From positions 4,385,063-4,449,062 of the forward strand of contig JANFAH010000003.1 in the NCBI GenBank assembly GCA_024663395.1: a stretch of 64,000 nt of DNA. Reading direction: 5' to 3'. Origin of the DNA: Pisolithus tinctorius. Lineage: Eukaryota; Basidiomycota; Agaricomycetes; Boletales; Pisolithaceae. Shown here one piece after another: positions 56,013 through 64,000 of this stretch; position 1 is the stretch's first letter, and the number at the start of each line of letters is the position of its first letter. The translations under genes and the position numbers were made by a program. The notes beneath the pieces were generated by a model that was given only the letters and a program-made list of their open reading frames with translations, did no database searches and was not told the DNA's origin.

Positions 56013-56291
56013 ATTCAGTGGTGGGGTCAGGGTGTAGGAAGTGTGGTGGGTACTGGTGGGATTGGAGTACCGAGTGATGCGAGGGATTGGGTGAAGAGGT
56101 TCGAGAGGATTCCAGAGGTGAAGCCTCTATCCAGTTGTTCGGGTTCGTTGGAGGAGGTGTCTGTGACAGTGCTCTCCTGTTCTTCGTCAGATGACGATTC
56201 TTCGCGAGTGGGTCACAACAGCGCCCAACGTTGGTTATTTCGGGGGTTCATGGTGGTGCACTAAGCAGTGACCATTTCGGCCAAAGGCTGT

Positions 56292-56302
56292 AGACTTGAG
56301 CT
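56292..56302 (-). other. Primer-binding site, self-priming type (11 nt)
   Basis: On the minus strand the sequence 2 nt after the 5' LTR is AGCTCAAGTCT. This is the exact reverse complement of AGACTTGAGCT at 56,495-56,485, the predicted first 11 nt of the RNA. No tRNA 3'-end complement (TGG...) is present at this place. Confidence 0.75.
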
Positions 56303-56304
56303 TT

Positions 56305-56758
56305 TGTTACACTCGACCAAAGTCAAGGCATAGGGAGAGCTCAAATCGCAGACTAAGGTTTCTACTGAGCAATGGCTGCAGTAACCTCTGTAAATGACAG
56401 AGGATTTTAGGGCAACACCGGTAAGAGTGGTCCTTGTAAGGGACACTGAGGGCGAAGTTCTGAGAACGCTGCGTATGATTGAGCAGCTCAAGTCTGGCTT
56501 TCCAGGACTTGAGTCAGCGGTTTAAATACTACAGAGGAGAGGACCATGAGGTGTCCACATGTACCCGAGGTAACTATGCCATTGGTTGAACAATGACGAC
56601 ACATGTCCTAGGCATGTAATGAGCTAGCAACGCTAGTGGTGGGAATAGAGAGCCATCGGATCAGAGAGAAGACAGCTCTAAAAGGAAGATGAGTCCAACG
56701 GATCAAAAGTAAGGTAATCGTACAACAGAAAAGGAAAAGCTAGGGGCGAAACGTAACA
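56305..56758 (-). repeat. 5' LTR (454 bp) with promoter
   Basis: TGTTAC ... GTAACA ends. The TATA-like TATTTAAA (plus strand 56,521-56,528) lies about 26-33 bp before AGACTTGAGCT (56,495 downward), the inferred transcription start, giving a U3 of about 263 bp. Confidence 0.9.
56521..56528 (-). promoter_or_regulatory. TATA-like box in the 5' LTR
   Basis: TATTTAAA on the minus strand, at a normal distance from the inferred start at 56,495. The equivalent word is kept in the 3' LTR. Confidence 0.6.
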
Positions 56759-56763
56759 GCCAG
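56759..56763. repeat. Target site duplication, right copy (GCCAG)
   Basis: GCCAG directly after the 5' LTR, matching 49,915-49,919. Confidence 0.9.
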
Positions 56764-58274
56764 TATGAAGTAATACATAACCTTTAGTACATTCTTCTGC
56801 ATTGCTATGTAGTCATCTGCCAGTAAATCTGGTCTTCAGGTTCCCAGCCCTTGGTATATACATAAGTCTTCACTACCCCTGTACTTAGTCCTCAGTCTGA
56901 ATATCAAATTAGTCTTCCCTTGAACCCTTGGCTTAGATTTGAGTTGACTCTCAGCTTTCACATCTGACCCCCTTGGCTTTCACCTTTGACTTCAACCCGG
57001 CTTGCACAAGAGTCTAGCACACAAGCTAGACTAAGGGTTGTCACACCTCAGTCTTCAGTCTTCAGTCCCCTTGACCTGTCTCAGACTTAACATGCTGCTA
57101 GTGTACTGCCACCAGAAGTGACCATAGAATTATGATGTCATAATGAAAGTTGTAGCTTGTAATTATGGGAATATACTTGTCTTCTCCAGGAGTGGAAAAA
57201 TGCATGAGAAAAATGCAAAATACTTGAAAAATCTGAATCTTTACACACAATATGTCACTGGATTGTGATGACATCATAAGCCAAATTGCAGGCCCTGATG
57301 ATAGAATCACAGTGGTATGCTTTCTTCATCATGATTCACAAAGAAATTGGCAAGATACAGACAGAAGAAGTGCAGTGTATTAGGATTAGGGTGAGATTAG
57401 CAATGGATTAGCATTAGACTTAGATGAGGTTAGGTTTGGGTTAGAGTTGGACTGGCATAAGGTTAAGATAGGTTGAGGTTGGGAAGTGATAACTAGTATT
57501 ATTTTTGTATGGTTTGGTTAGTGTTCTGATTACCAATGGTTAGTATTTTGTTCTATAGTGGACTACCAAATGTGTGGATTCCAATGGAATTGCTGTGAGA
57601 CTAGTGAACTCCAGAATGTTGTGTAGTGCAGTACCATACTGTGCTGTGGCATGAATACTGTAGGGCTGGGACACTCTGGGGACTCTGGGGTACTGTAAGG
57701 TACTGTGACAGCGTTGCAATATGTGTAGGAAGCTGACACCCCTCTAGCAATTTTTTGGGGGATTGCTGATATGGCAGTACAGTGGTTAACCATAGTACAT
57801 CAGCAATCTGATAATTTCTTCAGATCATCAAATCATCAGATATGATTTCAGAGCTTCAGAAAAATTGCCAAGTTACTGATGCAGTCAGTGGTAAATAAGA
57901 GAATTTGTGGGGGCCAACATGACCAGTGTGCCAAAGTATGTAGAAAAAGTACCAGGGGGAGCAATCCCTGAAGCCAATGGTATGGTCACTTGAATTGACA
58001 AGGCTCTCACCAACTTTAGGAGTAGCCTAGAAGCTGGCAGAATGGCATCCTGCTTTATGAACATGTATACAGGATGGTTATTATTTGGCAAGACTACCAA
58101 TGCAGAATTTCTGCATGCAGTGCATGACAACATTGTACATCATATCTGCCACTGTAAGCAAGTATTGATTTCCTGGTGTAAAATTTAGAGGAAAGTAACT
58201 ATGATCTTAATTGTCCAAGCATTGATTGTTCACAGTAGAGAAGTAGAAGGATATACATGGATAGTAAGCAAAGA

Positions 58275-61200
58275 CTAATTCTCAATAGACTTGAGACATT
58301 GATGCCACTTGGTGCCATGAACCATGTGACTCAAATCTAATTCTACACAGCACCCAATGGAGATAACTGCTATGTTCCACAGAGAGTAAAAGGGCACCCT
58401 GAGTGATACAGGTATCCACAGCAGCAACCTTCCATTAGGGCCCTTCAACCATCCATCATTGTGAAGTTTCACAGGTTCATGCCTACCAGCATGCACATCC
58501 TGGGGACAATCAAGCAGTTGCCCAGCATCATGCAATGCATGAGAAGACATGGAAGAAAAACATATTGGGTATGCTTAATGGTTTGAGGATACCTGAAATC
58601 CCTAAGATATGGGAAATACTCACCATTTTCAGGGGAAGGCAAGGGACATGCAAACTTTGGATTGTTTGCAGGTGGTCCAAATGTGTCTTGGTTGCAAATC
58701 ATTTTTGTATAACTCTCAACATCCCAAACCCTCACAGTCTTGTCATCTGAGCCTGAGAAAATCCTCCTCCCATCAGCAGAGAATGCCACTGATGTGACAG
58801 AATATGTATGACCCTCCAGAGGGCTACCAACCTGCACACCTCTCTCAGCATCCCAAACCCTCACAGTCTTGTCAAAAGAGCCTGAGACAATCCTCTTCCC
58901 ATCAGGGGAGAATGCCACTGAGCCAACACAATGTGTATGACCCTTCAGAGGGCTGCCAATCTGCACACCTCTCTCAGCATCCCAAACCCTCACAGTCTTG
59001 TCAAAAGAGCCTGAGAGAATCCTCTTCCCATCAGGGGAGAATACCACTGATGTGACAGAAGATGTATGACCTTCCACAGTGCTGCCAACCTGCACACCTC
59101 TCTCAGCATCCCAAACCCTCACAGTCCTATCATCTGAGCCTGAGACAATCCTCTTCCCATCAGGGGAGAATGCCACTGAGTTAACATAATGTGTATGACC
59201 CTGCAGAGGGCTGCCAACCTGCACACCTCTCTCAGCATCCCAAATCCTCACAGTGTTGTCATTTGAGCCTGAAAGAATCCTCTTCCCATCAGGGGAGAAT
59301 GCCACTGATGTGACAGAATATGTATGACCATGCAGAGGGATGCCAACCTGCACACCTCTCTCAGCATCCCAAATCCTCACAGAGTTGTCACTTGAGCCTG
59401 AGACAATCCCCTTCCCATCAGGGGAGAATGCCACTGATCTGACAGAATATGTATGACCCTGCAGAGGGATGCCAACCTGCACACCTCTCTCAGCAGCCCA
59501 AACCCTCACAGTCATGTCTCCTGAGCCTGAGACAATCCTCTTCCCATCAGGGGAGAATGCCACTGAGCTGACATAATTTTTATGACCCTCTAATATCAGC
59601 TGAACACCTGGCCACTCCTTGAACCCTCCTGCAAAGATCTCTGCTAGACAATGGAATTTTGGCATGAGCACTTTTGATAGCAAGCTGTTTGATGGACAAA
59701 ATGGAAGTGCAGAGATGTAGACATGCATTGCACTGTGTGTAATTGCATTGCCAAAGTTCCAAATGAACTGTATCCCATCTTGTACCAATGCTAATGTATC
59801 CTCAAACCCACTTTGGCCCTTTCATAGGTCTTAGATGATGTTACCCATAAATTATGGAATACTCACTTGTAGCCATTTTGCAGTACATGCAAGAGCATCT
59901 GCAGCATTTCCAACTAACCCAAGCAGACTCATGGCCTCAAGCCAGAACAGAAATTTTTCACTTCCAATCACAGCTTTCACCGTTGTCGCCAGCTTGGGGT
60001 CAAAAGCAGTCCTCCATAGATGATTTGCCCAGAATTGACAGGAATAGGATAGATGGGGCAAGATGTTTTTGGTATTCCTCTCTGGTAAATCAGGAAAGTC
60101 GGCATTGCTGAAGTAGGAACTCTCCAGTCCACAAATGTTGAATTTAAGATCGCTGCGAAGAATTCGCAATGATGCAAAGGACTGGTCATACGAGTCAGAT
60201 ATGTCAACGAAGTAGGCGCCACTCCGCGAACGGTCGGTTAGGAAGTCATAAAATGATGCATGGAGAGGGCGAACAGGAGTTGAATGGTCACTGATGCCAC
60301 TGAGCACCGGAGCCATGAACTCCAAGATGACAGAAATGTCATAGCGATCATCCTCGCCTGGGAATTGCGTTCGGATCAGATTCAGCGTCTTCATCGGCAG
60401 GGGCTCCATGACCGTCAAAAGCTGTCGCATCACCGAACGAAATCGGGAAAGGGGCACCGGCGATGTGGGTACACCACTCTCCAGGATTGAGATGTATGTT
60501 GCATCCAGAAGTGTCTTCCCCTCTCCATATTGCAAAGTCACCACATTGTCAAAGCGCTCCTTCACTGTATGTCCAGCTCTCCTTGGCCTGACAAATTCAC
60601 AGGCCAGACGCGCCCATTCGAATAACCCATTCGCCTTCTCAGCAATCTGATTTATCTCAGTGGATCCGATGCCTTCGAGGTGGCCAATTTCTTTCGTAAC
60701 GAATAGACGGATGTCACGTTCTGCGGATTCCAAAGGAACGTCATCCAGACAGGTTTTTAGCACATGCTGTGAATTTCGCATCGCGTATTCAATGTCCGGT
60801 AATGGTCTGGACGTCAAAAGGATGCGGAAATTGGCAGGCAAACTGGCAGCCTCGGTCGACGTGAGGAGTGACAAAATGTGCCTTCTTGACTCGTCTGCCC
60901 CACTTTCATCCAGGGCATCGATTACTACAACCACGTTCCCAACTATCGCTCCCTTGGCCTTCGACAACGGTTCCAAGATGAGCCGCTGCCATTGCTGCGC
61001 CACGTCAGGGGTAGCCTTGAGAGTGTGATCCTCCGCAAGAGTAGAGGCCAATGCTCGTCGGAACACAGGGTCACGTCCAGCCAGATCGCGCGCGATGGTA
61101 GTGAACATCTTTCTTCGCGGTGCTCGGATTGCCGGTCACGGACGAAGCAGAAGCAAGACCCAATTGCCCCCACGTCCTTGACCCACGATGCAATCGTATG

Positions 61201-62601
61201 GGCAATAGCGGACTTCCCCCTCCCAGCCTGACCATGAAGCCACAAGATGCGGGGCACGTCGACATCACGACTGGTAATCCAACCAATAATCTGCTGTAAA
61301 ATCTCGGTCCTCGTACCATCAAGGCATCTCTTGGTCGTGTTCAGGCCAGCCCCGCCTGCATAAGCCACGCCATCGAGGTTCAAATCCTCGAATACGCGAT
61401 ACATGTTGACGTGAATGTTCCGGATCATGCGATCGCGGTACTGCTGCATCAAGTCATCTAGGGTTTTGATGTTGCCATCGGCAATGGTCTGCGTTTCAGA
61501 TAAAATGTCTTTCCCCATTCTTTTCCCTGAAAACGTACGTATCGCATCAACACACTGAGACTATATAAAAATAAGACGTACAGAAACTCTTCGTTTCGGA
61601 ATAGTCTTTGATAAATTGTGCAGAGTCACTTATCACCCGCGCGATCATTGCAAGGGTATCCTTCATGTTCTCGATATTCTTTATGGTATCATCTTCCGCA
61701 AGGAATTCATAGGTATTCCTGATTTTATTCAGCAGACCGGATACTGCTGCATCTCGATTAGCTTGGCTGATGAGCAACTGCGGACGATGTGAAATAAGGA
61801 ACGTTCGTTGAAGCGTGATCGTACATTGGAAGCAGCGGGCAAGATTCCCAGCGCAATCTTGGCATAGGGGTGAACCTGGCGGACGCTTGTGGTGAATTTA
61901 TCGGATGCAAATATAAAACACATACGTTGGAAAGAGTAGTAACGATTCCATTGAAGACTTTGAAAGGTTTGAGATACGTATCACTGAAGTTTTGGATATC
62001 CGTGAACTGGGTATTGGCGTCGTCGACGACACTGATAACACCACATCCGATGCGAGAAATAGGATTAATGTCATCGAATGCTTTCACCCCGATGCGAGAA
62101 ATAGGATTGATGTCATCGAATGCTTTCACCGCGGCATCGACATCTTGTCCAACCGCAGCTGATGCGGATGCTGACTGTGTCTCGTCGGCTGGCCCTTGGG
62201 TCTGTCCAAAGGGGATCAGCCAGGCTCATAGCATGAGGAGGTGGTTGCAGATGACATACGACCTCTGTTCCAGGCACCGGTGATTGTTCCACTTGCTCCG
62301 GAGGACCCACATTGGTATTTGTATGAGCCCTCTCCGTCGCAGTGGTTTGATGACTTTGGATCTTCCGATGGAAGAAGCGCTTGATCTTGGAAAGCCCTCC
62401 CTTGGATGCGCTACCCGAAGTTTCCACACCAAGGGTAGGACTCTCTGGCGGAGCCCGAGAAGGGCCTTGAGACTGATCCCCAAAATCAACATGCCATCCT
62501 AGCAAAGACAATATGCGTACCGTCAGATGGCTAGGCGAAGAACCGGGCGGCTTTCCGAAATCCAAGAGACGACAATGTTTCTTCGACTGCATGCGTGCCA
62601 T
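58275..62601 (-). CDS. NACHT-WD40 STAND protein (NLR-like), second gene, one frame break
   Basis: Start MARMQSKKHC at 62,601. The N-terminal region is disordered and basic (SKIKRFFHRKIQSH), then helical (VDDANTQFTDIQNFSDTYLK, DDTIKNIENMKDTLAMIARV). NACHT: Walker A GQAGRGKSAIAHTI (about 61,250-61,200), Walker B VVVVIDALDES and RILLTSRPLPDIEYA. The long exon ends KWLQ at about 59,870. The next exon (GQSGFEDTLALVQDGIQF) holds seven WD40 repeats, then, after a 3' intron, LHNDGWLKGPNGRLLLWIP and a C terminus ending at 58,275 that is typical of such fungal proteins. Introns are GT-AG. A -1 shift lies at about 61,107 (HREE / KMFTT), in an A-run, and may be an assembly error. Codons from 59,978 onward contain no CG at all. 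Confidence 0.82.
58715..59600 (-). repeat. Seven WD40 repeats of 129 bp, nearly identical
   Basis: Each unit is 43 residues of pattern GHTxxVxSVAFSPDGKRI, SGSxDxTVRVWDAERGVQV. Adjacent units share long runs of identical DNA. Differences cluster at a few positions (GHT-YS/HY/SS/HC, IP/SP/ST, LQ/LH/VE/LK/LE), where blade surfaces of such proteins usually vary. Confidence 0.9.
62049..62132 (-). repeat. 42-bp in-frame tandem duplication in the NACHT-WD40 N terminus
   Basis: Two units, GATGCGAGAAATAGGATT onward, start at 62,049 and 62,091 with about two differences. They encode KAFDDINPISRIG twice (14 residues per unit), so the duplication is frame-neutral. Confidence 0.9.
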
Positions 62602-64000
62602 TGGAAAGGTGTTTCGTGTACGGTTTGTGAGTTCTGTTCGACGTCGAGGATGCGAGACGTGGTAAAGGTGAGGCTTGATGGTATTATGTAAGCACGATGT
62701 GCCCAATTGCCAAACCTGTTTTGTTAGCGGTCGATATCTTCCTGCTCGACATCGCCCACTCCGATACGCAGGCGTACCAGCCAGCAGCCATGTGCATGAT
62801 CGCCATATTCATGTCGGCGGTTTGTACTGTCGGGCAATGCCCACACGCACTTGCCTACCTCCGTCGCCAAGCGAAGTCAGTCAGCGAAAGTCTACTACTG
62901 TACTACACTTGGACAAACGTCACCGGAAGGCTCCTCCTCCCAACCCCCCTCCAGTAAACTGTTCTACCATGTACGCGCATGGGGTGCGATGCAGGAGGGG
63001 TGCGCAGATCGACAATCTCTTTGGCGTTCATTGCCGCTCATCCCCCAATTGTTCTCGGTTGTATTTTCGACAATGGGGAGTCAGCCGTAGGCAAGCAAGA
63101 CCAGGGGCACACCTATATTGCCCGACTACATGCCAGCTGGTGCTCCAGTGCACAAGGGTGCTCTGCCTTCAGCTTGTCTGGCTGCTCGGCCTTGGACAAT
63201 CTTAGTGAACCGCAAGTCGCACTCGTCCACAACACTGCATGCTACCTTGCTCTGAAATAGTTCCAGAGGCCGGAACCAAATTGGTATTCGTTCGTTGAGG
63301 GACCACCGTCGTGATTCACGAACGTTGTGAACGCATGCATACCACCAATTTTGATCACAGATGTGCCGCTATCTGCGAGATATGAACATGAAACTACTGG
63401 GCCTTTTTTTCTCTCCTTACTACGAGGGCGAGGAGTCCCCTATCCCCAGTATTCATCCTTATGGTGTAACTGGCTGGTAAGTTCTAAGTCGATGACTGCG
63501 TTCGCTGGCGAATAACCGGAAGCATCCGCTAGTTGCTAGATAACATATTCTAGAAACGGTGAGCTGACGCTATTACCCCTTCCTTGTCTTTGGTAACATC
63601 TAGCATGGGCGTCGCCACTGACGGTGTGGACAGGCCAGATGTCTAGGCGGTACAGCACTGTAGTCCGAGCGCTTGGCGGGACTTTCTGCGGTTTGTCAAG
63701 TCCAAAACTTGGCTGGTTCGCTGATCACACTTGACTCCCCCTCAACGTGATCGTAGCAAAAGAGCAAAACTTGATATTCCATTTTCCAAGAGGCATCTCC
63801 GGAATACATGAGTGATACATTGCAGGCATCTATGCTACATCATACTAAATGGTACAGGACGCTATAGCTACAGCAAGTCGTAACGATCAGGTGCATATGG
63901 AAATGTCGTACGTAGAGTAAGATGAGCACACGTTCACATCTGAGAGATCGTTGAAAATTTAGCGTTTATAAAAAATGGTATTTCCCTTGCTCCCCCATGA
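62602..64000. other. Right end of the window, no firm gene
   Basis: About 1.4 kb upstream of the second NACHT-WD40 gene. Several plus-strand open stretches exist (the longest about 62,675-63,205) but none shows a recognisable domain or intron-supported frame. The gene's promoter should lie at the left of this region. Confidence 0.35.

Larger units (their letters stand above)
49920..56758 (-). mobile_element. Ty3/gypsy LTR retrotransposon with two LTRs and TSD
   Basis: A 6.8-kb element on the minus strand: 5' LTR 56,305-56,758, gag, protease, RT/RNase H, integrase, a chromodomain-like segment, an unrecognised 3' region, a polypurine tract and 3' LTR 49,920-50,372, flanked by GCCAG. The gag-PR-RT-RH-IN order and the chromodomain place it in the gypsy chromovirus group. 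CpG content is normal except for early losses. At least four frame breaks (gag zinc knuckle, protease, RNase H-integrase junction, integrase zinc region) and a stop in the chromodomain segment make this copy non-autonomous. It lies inside CpG-free DNA on both sides, so it inserted after or late in that decay. Confidence 0.95.
56759..59978. other. CpG-free block, right part
   Basis: Continuation of the left CpG-free block across the LTR element. Only about two CG were seen (near 56,997 and 57,712). 56,764-58,274 holds no gene I recognise; 57,370-57,480 is rich in TTAG/TTAGG-like words. From 58,275 it includes the 3' coding part of the second NACHT-WD40 gene. The first CG of the normal flank lies at about 59,979, inside a coding exon. 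Confidence 0.85.

Noticed and set aside
56280..56304. tRNA primer-binding site for the LTR element
   Set aside because: No TGG-initiated tRNA 3'-end complement next to the 5' LTR; the self-complementary 11-mer explains the site better.
58804..59055. Plus-strand ORFs repeating along the WD40 array
   Set aside because: They are the complement of the WD40 repeats, not independent genes.
62675..63205. 176-codon plus-strand ORF near the right end
   Set aside because: Cys/His/Pro-rich without domain pattern; overlapping open frames of similar length suggest chance.
1..64000. tRNA and rRNA genes
   Set aside because: No B-box (GGTTCGANNCC) in a cloverleaf context and no rRNA-like conserved stretches were noticed by eye; a covariance-model scan was not possible.

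Overview
The window looks like genomic DNA of an Agaricomycete (mushroom-forming basidiomycete). Short (about 45-70 nt) GT-AG introns interrupt nearly every gene. The gene families are typical of that group: NACHT-WD40 STAND proteins, TPR-HET proteins, LysM secreted proteins, Kre9/Knh1-like GPI proteins, GMC oxidoreductases, EthD proteins and Ty3/gypsy elements. No bacterial features, tRNA, rRNA or CRISPR array were seen.

Layout. 1-6.3 kb (minus): the condensin gene SMC4 (3' end outside the window), then a siroheme-synthase type MET1 gene; both are clear by sequence but broken by small indels. 6.48-7.18 kb: an intact four-exon SRP14. 7.7-24.8 kb: an accessory block built by duplication. It holds three gene-sized copies (A, B, C) and one 3' fragment (D) of an unrecognised C2H2-zinc-finger/acidic-repeat family. 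A second decayed copy of the MET1 5' half and of SRP14 lies just before copy C. A frame-broken TPR-HET gene and a conserved orphan gene sit between A and B. In copy C most exons begin and end in phase 0, and a three-exon module (zinc finger, basic/acidic helix, acidic repeat) is tandemly repeated with a 611-bp period.

24.8-34.2 kb: an EthD pseudogene, an intact secreted two-LysM protein with a TATA box, a stray first exon of NIF3, an intact Kre9/Knh1-like GPI-anchored protein and an intact GMC oxidoreductase. 35.2-39.7 kb (minus): an apparently complete C2-like/NACHT/WD40 receptor-like gene. 58.3-62.6 kb (minus): a second NACHT-WD40 gene, with seven nearly identical 129-bp WD40 repeats.

Between the two receptors lies a repeat region. 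From about 41.87 to 59.98 kb the DNA has almost no CG dinucleotides, except where a later Ty3/gypsy LTR element (49,920-56,758, TSD GCCAG, minus strand) interrupts it. The CpG-free DNA holds a decayed second gypsy element (plus strand) with a nested 1.8-kb insertion, and it extends into the coding sequence of the second receptor without destroying it. The LTR element carries an 11-nt sequence beside its 5' LTR that is perfectly complementary to its predicted RNA 5' end, the arrangement used by Tf1/sushi elements that prime reverse transcription from their own RNA.

Together this is a fast-evolving island with self/non-self recognition genes (HET, two NACHT-WD40), a probable chitin-binding secreted protein, an expanding zinc-finger family and repeats, next to decaying housekeeping genes. 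Several genes differ from intact family members by single-base indels, some in homopolymers, so part of the apparent decay could be unpolished assembly error.
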